Source: Planctomycetaceae bacterium
GTDB lineage: Bacteria > Planctomycetota > Phycisphaerae > UBA1845 > UTPLA1
Assembly: GCA_011525745.1 (NCBI GenBank)
Contig: WYBU01000112.1
Coordinates: 1-61,387, forward strand
Direction: 5' to 3'
DNA length: 61,387 bases
Below the pieces are notes generated by a model, which worked only from the letters and a program-made list of their open reading frames with translations, had not been told where the DNA came from and searched no databases. Of this stretch, positions 9,260-17,587 are shown one piece after another (positions within the stretch are counted from its first letter, which is position 1; each line of letters opens with the position of its first letter). A program made the position numbers and the translations under genes.

Positions 9260-10258
9260 ATGGCCGCCGTGTCAACCGCCGTCCCGCCCGCCACGGAACA
9301 CCGCCTGCGCGGCCATTTTCCGCGCAGCATGACGACCGTCCACGGAAAAAGCGCCATCGGCTTCGGCATCCCTTTTCTGGCGGCGGGCCTGTTTGCCATT
9401 CTCGCGGCGGCACGGATCATCCCCACGCGCGAAGCGGATTTCCACGCACCGCGCTGGGTCGTCGCCGTATGCGGGCTGATCTTTGCCGGCCCCGGAGCGT
9501 GGCTGATTCTCCACGGAATCTCGGGCTGCCTGCGGACCGCGCGCCAGACACGGCAGCGCGAACGGCGCCCGGAGGCCCCATGGCTGGCGGACTACTCATG
9601 GAATCCCAGTGAGGCGCGCGACGACCGCAACACGCGACTGAAGGTGCGCGGCGCGCAATTCCTGATGCTGATCATCTTCACGCTGCCGTTTAATTACATC
9701 GGCTTTTTCACCAAAGGCGCGCTGGCGCCGCGCCTGTTCATGGCCGGCACGGCGGATCTGGTCCTCCTGATTTTCGGCGGCGCGTTCGTCTATCACGTGG
9801 CGCAGCGCATCAGGTTCGGCCCGTCGCGGTTGAAATTCCGACGCTTCCCGTTCTTCCTCGGCGAGCGACTCGACGTCGATTTCGTTCCATCGCGCAGCTT
9901 CGGCGAGGTCAACCAGCTCACTGCCACGTTGCGCTGCATTCGCGAGCAGTACGTGACGACGCCCGCGCCGGATCCGCGCACGGAAATCGTCTCGCAGCTT
10001 CTGCACGCCAAGTCCGAGACCATCGCCCCGGGCCGAATCGATTGCGCCGACGTCTTTGCCCTCTCGTTCGCGTTGCCGGACGGCGATTTCGAAACCTGTC
10101 TCTCGGTCCAGCCGCCCCGTTACTGGGAAATCGAGATCGTCGTCGACATGAGCGGCATGGAATTCAAGGCCGTTTATCTCGTGCCCGTCTACCGCCGGCC
10201 CGCGCAATCGCGCCTACCTGCGAACAGTGTCACCCCGCCGTCAGGCGTCGATCGCTGA
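9260..10258 (+). CDS. Membrane protein of unknown function
   Basis: The product has 332 residues from the ATG at 9260. The frame is open further upstream but that part overlaps rodA on the other strand. Two helices lie near the N-terminus (FGIPFLAAGLFAILAAARII and VVAVCGLIFAGPGAWLILHG), then a basic loop, then two more (LMLIIFTLPFNYIGFF and DLVLLIFGGAFVYHVA). The C-terminal half is a soluble beta-rich region with phrases such as RFRRFPFFLGERLDVDF. The layout recalls DUF3592-like proteins, without a firm match. Its 3' end overlaps the convergent mqnA gene by 18 bases. Confidence 0.65.
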   Translation: MAAVSTAVPPATEHRLRGHFPRSMTTVHGKSAIGFGIPFLAAGLFAILAAARIIPTREADFHAPRWVVAVCGLIFAGPGAWLILHGISGCLRTARQTRQRERRPEAPWLADYSWNPSEARDDRNTRLKVRGAQFLMLIIFTLPFNYIGFFTKGALAPRLFMAGTADLVLLIFGGAFVYHVAQRIRFGPSRLKFRRFPFFLGERLDVDFVPSRSFGEVNQLTATLRCIREQYVTTPAPDPRTEIVSQLLHAKSETIAPGRIDCADVFALSFALPDGDFETCLSVQPPRYWEIEIVVDMSGMEFKAVYLVPVYRRPAQSRLPANSVTPPSGVDR

Positions 10259-11101
10259 ATCGCCATCGCGCAGAAGCCCGGCATCGGCGGCGCTGTTCAG
10301 GAAACGCTCCATGCCCGCCATCGCGTGCGGCGTCAGACGGTACTGAAGCGATTCCGTGAGGTAATGCCGCGCCAGATCCACCGGCCAGCCATGCTCGGCC
10401 GCCTCGCGCTCGGCGATTTCGCTCGCGCGACTCAGCCCCTCGTCGCGCGCGCGGCTCAGCGCCAATGCGATCGCGGCATGACGCGGCGCATCGAAGCAAT
10501 CCGACCGGCACGCCCACGCCGCAAATACCATCGGTAGGCCTGTCAGGTGCTTCCACGCCGCGCCCAGGTCGACCTCGAAGCCGAAGCCGCGCGGCCGGCG
10601 CGTCACGACCTTGTCGCCGATCAGCAGCACCGCTTCCCGCGGACCCACGTCCGCGACCGTGCCGGCGGATCGCCAGGCGCACAACGCCGGCCGCCGCCCG
10701 TACATTTCGTGCCAGATCAGCCGCGCCAGAATGACCGAAGTGTGCGAATCGGGATCAACGTGCAGCCGCTCGATCTGTTCGGCCGGACACCGCGAGAACA
10801 CACGAACCGTCAGAGTTTCACCGTCGCTGGCGATGCACGCGTCGGAGATCAGGCGCAACCGATCGCGCCGCCGGTGAAAATCCACGACCGGCAGCAGTCC
10901 CACGTCGATCATGCCCTCGTCGAGCATCGCCGCCAGCGCCGACGGCACCGCAGGCCGCAACGTCCAACCGGGTCGTTGTGCCAGTCCCTCGATCAGCGGA
11001 CGCGCGTTGAGAAACGACACGACGCCGACCGTGCATCCGCGCGACGCCGGCGTTGCGTCGCCCTCCGATTGTGCCGCACTCGCGACCAAACTCGTATTCA
11101 T
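10241..11101 (-). CDS. mqnA: Chorismate dehydratase of the futalosine pathway
   Basis: The 286-residue product belongs to the MqnA/MqnD family, with VGVVSFLNARPL near the start, GLLPVVDF, SDACIASDGETLTVRVFS, SHTSVILARLI and VLLIGDKVV. MqnA removes water from chorismate to give 3-[(1-carboxyvinyl)oxy]benzoate, the first step of the futalosine route to menaquinone. The periplasmic-binding-protein-like fold is usual for the family; no signal peptide is present, as expected for a cytoplasmic enzyme. ATG at 11101 is preferred over a TTG at 11143. No other mqn genes lie in the window, so the rest of the pathway must be elsewhere. It overlaps the convergent gene by 18 bases. Confidence 0.88.
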   Translation of the reverse strand: MNTSLVASAAQSEGDATPASRGCTVGVVSFLNARPLIEGLAQRPGWTLRPAVPSALAAMLDEGMIDVGLLPVVDFHRRRDRLRLISDACIASDGETLTVRVFSRCPAEQIERLHVDPDSHTSVILARLIWHEMYGRRPALCAWRSAGTVADVGPREAVLLIGDKVVTRRPRGFGFEVDLGAAWKHLTGLPMVFAAWACRSDCFDAPRHAAIALALSRARDEGLSRASEIAEREAAEHGWPVDLARHYLTESLQYRLTPHAMAGMERFLNSAADAGLLRDGDSAIDA

Positions 11102-11149
11102 GTGATATTCTGTCCAGATGCCGCCACGGGCCACAGGCTTCAACCCGCC

Positions 11150-12643
11150 TCATGACTTGCTCGCCGTCCAACGCGAAACGACCATGCGATACATCGCCGC
11201 CATCACGAACGCCAGCACAATCAGCGCCGCCGCCCGCGTCGCCGCATAATCGACGATCCGCTGCGAGCGCGTGGTCGCCTGGTCCAGGGCCGCCACGAGC
11301 TTGGCGTCGAGTTCGTCCATCCGCCGCGTCAGCCCCTGAGAGTCGACCAATCCCTGCAAGTCCTGCGCCAAACCGCGCAGCTCGATCCCCGCAGCCGCGA
11401 CCGAGTCGGCCGTGCGACCGTATTCGCTGATGTCGAACCCCGCGCCCCCGCCCCGTTCGCCGCTCGCGCCGGACGCCCCCGCTGCGCCGGCGTGCGCCGC
11501 GTCGTCAGCGCCGCCGACTAGCGTTTCGTCGCCGTCGGATTTCCGATCCGCCGAGCCGCCCTCGCCGCGCCGCGAGCGCCCGATGCTGGCCATGTCCTGA
11601 ACGGCCCGATTCACCGACTGCGCCGTTGCATCCCATACCTGACCGGCCCGCGCGGCGCTATCCGCCACGCGTTCCAACGCGGCGGCCAGGCGCTCGGCCC
11701 GATCCATTGTTCGATCCACCGCGTCCGCCGTTTTTTCCGCCTGCTCCAGCGTCGCGCGCAGCTCCGGCTGAATCGCCCGCGTCTCTTCGAGTACGCGTCG
11801 CGCCTGTTCGCCGACCTGGTCCGGCAGCGCTTCGCTCGACTTCGCCAACCGCGACGAACTGTCCGCCAGAGTCTGAAAGCTGCGCAGCGCCGACCGCGTC
11901 GCTTCCATCTCTTCCAGGTCCAGCGCCAGCAGTTGCAGTTGCGCCCGCGTCTCCTCAGGCAGGCCGCGCGCGGTCGCCGACAATGAATGAATCGCCTCGG
12001 CCCCGCGGTCCAGCCCCGCCGTCGGATTCAGCGCCGCCGGAAAGTCCAGAATCCGCGCCAGCAGATTCTGTCCCTGCTCCTGCTGATCGCTCAGCGGGCG
12101 AACCGTCGTGTCGGCGAACGTGCCGCGCAGCGGGTTTGCGGCCGCGTACGACGCCACGTGTTCCCGCAGCGCGGCCACACGGTCACCGCGAACGTGCGCG
12201 CGAACCAACTCTTCGATTTCCTGCTCCAGCAGTCGACAGGCCGCAACCGCCGTTGCCTGATGCTCGCCGAATGTGCGCCGTCCCTCCCCCTCGGCGTAGT
12301 ACGACGCCATTCTCATGCACAGCGCCCAGACATCAGCCGCCGCCGCCATCGGGTTCGGATTGTCGATCAGCCGCCGCGCCTGCGGTACCAGCCGCGCTTT
12401 CCAGAAGACGGCGGCCCGATCGATTCGCGGATCTTCGGCCTGCTCCTGAATCTCGTCCGCCGCCCCACGCACCGTCGATTCGAACCGATCGCCGAAGTCC
12501 AGCAACGAACGGCGCATCTCCTCGGCCGAGTAGGGCTGGATGCCGGCCGACCCGCCCGCCTTTCCCCCGACCAGCCCGCAACCGGCCGCCGTCAGGCACA
12601 CGCCCGCAAGCCCCATCGTCGCCAGTCTGGCCGAGAATCTCAT
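11150..12643 (-). CDS. Coiled-coil lipoprotein of unknown function
   Basis: From ATG 12643 (GGAG a few bases upstream) the product has 497 residues and opens with a lipoprotein signal (MGLAGVCLTAAGC, Cys near residue 22). Most of the rest is alanine-, glutamate- and arginine-rich helix with heptad character, for example LEQAEKTADAVDRTMDRAER. A flexible Gly/Ala/Ser-rich stretch follows (about residues 370-405), and the protein ends with a hydrophobic segment (AALIVLAFVMAAMYRMVV) and a short basic tail. So it may be anchored at both ends, by lipid and by a helix. The helical part resembles methyl-accepting or MlaD-like linkers only in a general way. It follows the topoisomerase VI A gene by 127 bases on the same strand. 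Confidence 0.7.
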   Translation of the reverse strand: MRFSARLATMGLAGVCLTAAGCGLVGGKAGGSAGIQPYSAEEMRRSLLDFGDRFESTVRGAADEIQEQAEDPRIDRAAVFWKARLVPQARRLIDNPNPMAAAADVWALCMRMASYYAEGEGRRTFGEHQATAVAACRLLEQEIEELVRAHVRGDRVAALREHVASYAAANPLRGTFADTTVRPLSDQQEQGQNLLARILDFPAALNPTAGLDRGAEAIHSLSATARGLPEETRAQLQLLALDLEEMEATRSALRSFQTLADSSSRLAKSSEALPDQVGEQARRVLEETRAIQPELRATLEQAEKTADAVDRTMDRAERLAAALERVADSAARAGQVWDATAQSVNRAVQDMASIGRSRRGEGGSADRKSDGDETLVGGADDAAHAGAAGASGASGERGGGAGFDISEYGRTADSVAAAGIELRGLAQDLQGLVDSQGLTRRMDELDAKLVAALDQATTRSQRIVDYAATRAAALIVLAFVMAAMYRMVVSRWTASKS

Positions 12644-12770
12644 GCGCTCCGGCTCACTCCCGCGACGCACACTCCGCCGCGTCACGCAATGCGCCCCACT
12701 CCATTCGCGCCGCTCGATCGCCGCGAAATTGCCACTGCCGTCTTCGTTACGAGGTTTCGACATTCGACTT

Positions 12771-13892
12771 TCAATCCAACCACGCCTTCTTGTCCTTCAG
12801 CTTTTGCGGCACATAGGTCTCGGTGACAAAGCTGATCCCCTTGGTCAGTAGCGACTCGACCTCCATCTTGAAGCCGTGCTTGAGCATCAGCTCGATTTCC
12901 TTCTTCCACTCCTTCTTCCCCTCGAACCACGGATAATTCAATATCTGCTTCGCCCGCTTGATGTCCTTCTCGTCGATGTCGATCTTGACGTCATCCGTCA
13001 GGCCGAATTCCTCGAAGTCGCCGCTGCGCACGCCGATGAACACCGCGTCCGGAACCGCCATCCGCTGGCTCTCGAACGCCAGGTTGATCGACCCCTGCTT
13101 GATCACACTATAGATGTAGTACCCCCACGGATCGTTATCCAGCAGGCAGTACAGCGGCAGCTTCAGCTCGTTGTGCATGCGGTGCAGCAGGCGCCGCACG
13201 CCGCGCGGCGGCTGCCCGCCGCCGTGCGTCAGAATGCAGTTGTGTTCCTTCCAGAATTTGTCCTCATTAAAGCGCTGCCAGACCGTGCCTTTTTCGACGT
13301 GCAGCACGAACCGCGCATCGCACTTGCGGAATTCGAACACGTCCGGCTCGACGATGCTCGGGATCGCCATGCCCCCGGCGCCCATCCGCCGCAGGTCGAT
13401 CGTGTCGCCCTTGCTCACGACCGTCAGGTTGCCCGCGATGCTGCCGCGGCTGTCGGCGAAGACGTGCAGTTCCTCGCGCAGCGCGTTGATCGCCACCTCG
13501 AGGTCTTCGAGAATGGGGTCCGACTCCGACTGATCGTTGAATGTCTTTTCGTTCGTACCGGCGATCGTGTGTTTCAGTCGATAATAAATCTGACGGATGC
13601 TGGCGGTCTTGTCTTCGTCGATCAGCACCTTGCAGCCGCTGGCCACCAGCAGCGTCTGCATGAAGCTCTTGGCCATGCCCAGGTTGAAGAAGCGGCGGTC
13701 CTGCTTGGCGTCGCCCATTTCGATGATGCGACGCGCCTTGTTGAACCGCGCGTTCGACAGCGTTCGCAGCGGAATGCGCACCGTCGGGTCCTGGCGCTTG
13801 CGCGCGGCTTCCACCACGCTTTCGGCCAGGCCGGCCAGTTTCTCGCCGATCTGTTTCCGGTCGCGCCGTGCGGCGCCGGCTTTTTTCGACAT
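12771..13892 (-). CDS. top6A: DNA topoisomerase VI subunit A (Spo11-like)
   Basis: The 373-residue product has the complete architecture of TopoVI-A. The winged-helix CAP domain carries the catalytic tyrosine in RQIYYRLK (Tyr103/Tyr104). The Toprim domain has Glu200 in LHVEKGTVW and the DxD of CLLDNDPWGYYIY (Asp252, Asp254). The enzyme makes two-ended DNA breaks with tyrosyl-5' links and, with the GHKL-ATPase subunit B, passes strands to relax or decatenate DNA. Start at ATG 13892 is set by GGAGGAG just upstream. Subunit B usually sits next to it, but the upstream neighbour is a divergent BamD-like gene and the downstream one a lipoprotein, so no top6B is in the window. Confidence 0.92.
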   Translation of the reverse strand: MSKKAGAARRDRKQIGEKLAGLAESVVEAARKRQDPTVRIPLRTLSNARFNKARRIIEMGDAKQDRRFFNLGMAKSFMQTLLVASGCKVLIDEDKTASIRQIYYRLKHTIAGTNEKTFNDQSESDPILEDLEVAINALREELHVFADSRGSIAGNLTVVSKGDTIDLRRMGAGGMAIPSIVEPDVFEFRKCDARFVLHVEKGTVWQRFNEDKFWKEHNCILTHGGGQPPRGVRRLLHRMHNELKLPLYCLLDNDPWGYYIYSVIKQGSINLAFESQRMAVPDAVFIGVRSGDFEEFGLTDDVKIDIDEKDIKRAKQILNYPWFEGKKEWKKEIELMLKHGFKMEVESLLTKGISFVTETYVPQKLKDKKAWLD

Positions 13893-14032
13893 GCGGCTCC
13901 TCCGTGAGACGGTCGCGGCTGACAGCCGGGTGCAGCGAAGCTCCGACCCGTGCAGTGTCGCCGACACTTGGCCCCGCGTCAAACTCGATCCACTACCGCC
14001 GCGTGCATGTTATACTCCCGCCCGAGGTAACG

Positions 14033-15151
14033 ATGATGTTGCGATGCCAACATGTTGCGGTCCTCGTCGCCGTACTGAACGCCTGCCTGATCGCCGGTTC
14101 CGCGCACGGCCAGGAACCCGGCGCCAAGAGCCACGCCGAGCGACTCGAATACGACCCGGCCGCCGACGAGTGGAAGGCCGTCGCCGCTCCCATCGCCGGC
14201 ACGGAGGACGGCGACCTGGAACTGGCCCGCGCCCTGCTGGCGAAGAATGAGATTCGGCAGGCCCGAAAGGCTCTGAAACGATGGCGCAAGAAGTATCCTG
14301 ATTCGACTCGCCGGCCCGAAGCGCTTTTCTATTCCGCCGACGTCGAAGTAACCGCCATTCAGGCCGGCCGGGACGCCGATCTGATGCGCGCCTACAAGTG
14401 GTACGAGGAGATTCTCGACAACTGGGCCGGCAGCGAGTGGGCCGAGCGCGCGCTGCGGCGCGAACTGCTGGTCGCCGAGATGTTTCTGTTCAAGGGCGTG
14501 CGGCAGTGGGTCTGGGGTGGCGTGCTGCGCTTTGGGGCGACAGACGAAGCGCTCGAAATGCTCGACCGGCTCATCGACGACCGCGCTCCCGGAACGCCGC
14601 TGGCCGAGCAGGCCATGCGCCTCAAGTCCGACTACCTCTATCAGGCCGGCGAATTCGCCGAAGCCGAAGACGCCTACGCCCGCCTGGCACGCGATTTCCC
14701 GCGCGGCCGATTCGAGCGCCATGCCCTGCTGCGCAGCGCGCAGGCCGCCAACGCCAATTTTCCCGGCATTCCGTTCGACGACTCGTCGCTGCTGGAGGCC
14801 GACGAACGCTTCCGACGCTTTGCCGCCCAGTTCCCCGACGCCGCGGCGGCCGAGGGCGTCGATCGGCTTCTCGGCGAAATCCGACACAAACGGGCCGAAA
14901 AGGAATTCTCCATCGGTCGCTATTACGAGCGCACGAAATCACCGCGTGCAGCGATCTACTATTATCGCTTCGTGCTGGAGCATTGGGCCGATACGCCCTT
15001 CGGCGCACAGGCACGCCAGCGGCTTGTTGCGCTGGGAGCACTTCCGGCCGCCGCGACGATTCCGGTCGAGCCGGCCGACGCTCCCGTCAATACGCCCGCG
15101 CCGATTGAATCGCCGACGAATCCGGACGATTCGGGATCAGCTTTGCGATAG
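14033..15151 (+). CDS. BamD/YfiO-like TPR protein, exported
   Basis: The 372-residue product has a signal peptide ending near AHGQ (residue 26), then successive tetratricopeptide-like helices: an ALLAKNEIRQARKALKRW unit, DADLMRAYKWYEEILDNW, AEDAYARLARDFPRGRFE and a last repeat IGRYYERTKSPRAAIYYYRF. That last repeat is very like the conserved end of BamD, the lipoprotein of the outer-membrane beta-barrel assembly complex. Unlike BamD it has no lipobox, so it may be soluble or held by partners. The tail is Pro/Ala-rich. Two adjacent ATGs (14033, 14036) follow a GAGG site. It is divergent from top6A. Confidence 0.78.
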   Translation: MMLRCQHVAVLVAVLNACLIAGSAHGQEPGAKSHAERLEYDPAADEWKAVAAPIAGTEDGDLELARALLAKNEIRQARKALKRWRKKYPDSTRRPEALFYSADVEVTAIQAGRDADLMRAYKWYEEILDNWAGSEWAERALRRELLVAEMFLFKGVRQWVWGGVLRFGATDEALEMLDRLIDDRAPGTPLAEQAMRLKSDYLYQAGEFAEAEDAYARLARDFPRGRFERHALLRSAQAANANFPGIPFDDSSLLEADERFRRFAAQFPDAAAAEGVDRLLGEIRHKRAEKEFSIGRYYERTKSPRAAIYYYRFVLEHWADTPFGAQARQRLVALGALPAAATIPVEPADAPVNTPAPIESPTNPDDSGSALR

Positions 15152-15262
15152 GCGGCAATCCGGGCAACTTCAGAGTTCGTCGAGCGAGCGACGAGTAAAG
15201 CCGATCGCCGCGGAATGCCGACGGCGCCTCGTGGACGCCCCGTGCCGGTTCTTCGAGTTGCC

Positions 15263-16147
15263 ATGCGAAATCTGCGAATGATCATCGCCTACGACGGCTC
15301 CGAGTTCCACGGCTGGCAGAGTCAGCCCGGCATGAGGACCGTTCAGAGCATCCTCGAACAGGCCGTACGGCGCGTCGTGCGTCACCAGGTCGCCATCATC
15401 GGCGCGGGGCGCACCGACTCGGGCGTGCACGCCGCCGGCCAGGTCGCCAATTTTTTCACTATTCGCGACATCCCCGCGCGTAATCTGCTTCGCGCCATCG
15501 GATCGCGTCTGCCGAAGGACATGTCACTGGAAGACGTGCGCGACGTGCCGCTGACCTTTCACGCCACGCACTCGGCGATGTGCAAGCTCTACCGCTACCG
15601 CGTCTTCGCCTCCCCGCGCCGGCCAGTCACACTGCACGCGCAGCGATACACCTACCATTTCTGGCATCGACTTGACATCGACCGGCTGCGCGCCGCCGCC
15701 GCTGTGCTCGTCGGCCGGCATGATTTCACATCGTTCGCCTCGAAAGGCAACGATCGAACGCACAACGTTCGCTGCATACTGCGATGCGACGTGTTCCGCG
15801 TCGGCGATGAAATTCGCTTCGACATCGAGGGCGACGGCTTTCTTTACAATCAGGTGCGTAACATCGTCGGCACGCTGCTGGAAATCGGCCGCGGCCTGTG
15901 GCCGGTGGAGCGAATGAGCGAGATTCTCGCCGCACTGGACCGCACCGCCGCGGGTCCGACCGCTCCGGCTCGGGGGCTATCGTTGCAGTGGGTACGCTAC
16001 GATCTGCGGGCGCTGCGCCGCTCCGCCGAGGCGCAGGGCCTGTCGGGCGCCGCCGCAGCCGATCTCGCGTCGTCGTTCGCGTTGCCCGCCGGCGACCAAC
16101 CCGTACTGCCGCCCGGCACGGACCTGGAGGAAGAGCCATCCGGTTAG
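15263..16147 (+). CDS. truA: tRNA pseudouridine synthase A
   Basis: The 294-residue product carries the family hallmarks: the catalytic aspartate in GAGRTDSGVHA (Asp52 from ATG 15263), AYDGSEFHGWQ at the N-terminus, YRYRVF, HDFTSFASKG and FLYNQVRNIVG. TruA isomerises uridines 38-40 of the tRNA anticodon arm. A longer start at ATG 15215 is open, but the extra 16 residues do not resemble TruA. The C-terminal 30 or so residues are an unusual acidic/alanine extension. The gene follows the BamD-like gene on the same strand by about 110 bases. Confidence 0.93.
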   Translation: MRNLRMIIAYDGSEFHGWQSQPGMRTVQSILEQAVRRVVRHQVAIIGAGRTDSGVHAAGQVANFFTIRDIPARNLLRAIGSRLPKDMSLEDVRDVPLTFHATHSAMCKLYRYRVFASPRRPVTLHAQRYTYHFWHRLDIDRLRAAAAVLVGRHDFTSFASKGNDRTHNVRCILRCDVFRVGDEIRFDIEGDGFLYNQVRNIVGTLLEIGRGLWPVERMSEILAALDRTAAGPTAPARGLSLQWVRYDLRALRRSAEAQGLSGAAAADLASSFALPAGDQPVLPPGTDLEEEPSG

Positions 16148-16186
16148 CGGCGCCCCGCTTTGCACAGGATTGCAACCCCTGATGCC

Positions 16187-16210
16187 GTGTGGCACGGGCC
16201 TGGGGCCCGT
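16187..16210 (+). repeat. GTGGCAC-type dispersed hairpin
   Basis: The segment opens with GTGTGGCAC and forms a stem ACGGGCC/GGCCCGT with a 3-base loop. It belongs to the family described at 37517, 37563, 39892, 58007 and 60834. It lies in the truA to glycosyltransferase gap, which also holds a CCGTGAGGGAGCGG stretch at about 16249-16262. Confidence 0.6.
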
Positions 16211-16377
16211 TATAAGAACGGGTGTGAAATCGCCGAACCGAACCGCGACCGTGAGGGAGCGGCGCGTTCCTTTCCGGAACGCTAAAGCGCGCGCCGTGGC
16301 CTGCATCTGTCGTAACGCGCTGGTCACGCGCGTTCCGACACAATTGAGTCATGTGAGATTCGACGGCCGACCAGCCC

Positions 16378-17532
16378 ATGCGCATCTGTCACATCATCAC
16401 GCGCCTGATCATCGGCGGCGCCCAGGAGAACACCATCCTGTCGTGCGAGGGACTGCACGCGCGCGGCCACGACGTGACGCTCATCAGCGGATCGACCTGC
16501 GGCCCCGAGGGCGCTCTGACCGACCGCGCCCGCCGCGGCGGCTATCGTTTCATCGAGTGCCCGCCGCTGCGCCGCAACGTCCATCCGTGGCACGATCTGA
16601 CCGCCCTGTTTGATCTGCAAAAACTGCTGCGCGACATCCGCCCCGAGGTGGTGCACACGCACTCCAGCAAGGCCGGCATCCTTGGTCGAATCGCCGCCCG
16701 ACGCACCGGCGCGCCGCTGATCGTCCACACCATTCACGGCATGAGCTTCAATCGTACGCAGCGTGCGCCGACACGCGCCGCCTACCGCGCACTGGAGCGT
16801 TACTGCGGCGCGTTCACCCATCGGCTCGTGTCCGTCTGTGACGCCATGACCGATCAGGCGGTCGCCGCGCGGCTTGCGCCGCGCGAGCGTTTCACGACCG
16901 TCTATAGCGGAATGGAAGTCGATACGTTCGATCCGAAACTGTACGACCGCAATGCCGTGCGCGCGGCATGGGGCGCGGCGGCGAACGACGTGGTCGTCGG
17001 CGCCGTCGCCAGGCTTTTTCGCAACAAGGGCTACGAGGACCTGATTCCCGCGATGGGCCGGGCCGCCCAACGCGATCGCCGCCTGCAATTCGTCTGGATC
17101 GGTGACGGCCATCAGCGCGATGAGTATGTCGACCGCGTGCGGCGACTGGGGCTTGGCGATCGCCTTACGCTCACGGGCCTTGTTCCACCGCAGGAAATTC
17201 CCCTCCTGCTGACGGGCATCGACCTGCTCGCGCACGCCTCGCGCTGGGAGGGCCTGCCACGCGCCGTGGTTCAGGCGCTGCTGATGGAAAAACCGGCCGT
17301 CAGCTTCAACATCGACGGCGCGCCGGAAGTCGTGCTCGACGGCGTCACCGGCCGCCTCGCGCCGCTGGGAGACGTCGAAGCATTCGCGGCGGCGATCACC
17401 GATCTGACGGCCGACGCCGACCGCCGTCTCGCCATGGGCCGCGAAGGCCGCCGCAGATGCCTCGAACGGTTCGACCATCGCACCATGGTCGCAAACCTCG
17501 AAGCGCTCTATCAGCAGCCGTCACGTTTCTGA
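16378..17532 (+). CDS. Family 4 glycosyltransferase
   Basis: The 384-residue product has the GT-B fold signatures of GT4. The N-terminal domain has ICHIITRLIIGGAQEN and VHTHSSKAGILGRIAARRTG. The C-terminal nucleotide-sugar domain has VGAVARLFRNKGYEDLI, WIGDGHQRDEY and the donor-binding segment SRWEGLPRAVVQALLMEKP. These enzymes retain anomeric configuration and usually act in the cytoplasm on lipid-linked or surface polysaccharide precursors; substrate cannot be told. No signal or membrane segment is seen. The start ATG lacks a strong ribosome binding site but aligns with the usual GT4 beginning. It stands alone, with a divergent hairpin region before it and the convergent lysine transaminase after it. 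Confidence 0.88.
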   Translation: MRICHIITRLIIGGAQENTILSCEGLHARGHDVTLISGSTCGPEGALTDRARRGGYRFIECPPLRRNVHPWHDLTALFDLQKLLRDIRPEVVHTHSSKAGILGRIAARRTGAPLIVHTIHGMSFNRTQRAPTRAAYRALERYCGAFTHRLVSVCDAMTDQAVAARLAPRERFTTVYSGMEVDTFDPKLYDRNAVRAAWGAAANDVVVGAVARLFRNKGYEDLIPAMGRAAQRDRRLQFVWIGDGHQRDEYVDRVRRLGLGDRLTLTGLVPPQEIPLLLTGIDLLAHASRWEGLPRAVVQALLMEKPAVSFNIDGAPEVVLDGVTGRLAPLGDVEAFAAAITDLTADADRRLAMGREGRRRCLERFDHRTMVANLEALYQQPSRF

Positions 17533-17587
17533 TGGCTGACGGCTGATGACGAATACCCGACGCCTGTTCGCAGTCGCGCCGAATCGC

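Noticed and set aside
11150..12643. Possible topoisomerase VI subunit B next to top6A
   Set aside because: It has a lipoprotein signal and coiled coils, with no GHKL ATPase motifs.
16236..16262. CCGTGAGGGAGCGG stretch as another repeat family
   Set aside because: It reminds me of a common planctomycete intergenic sequence, but only one copy is in the window, so it cannot be supported here.
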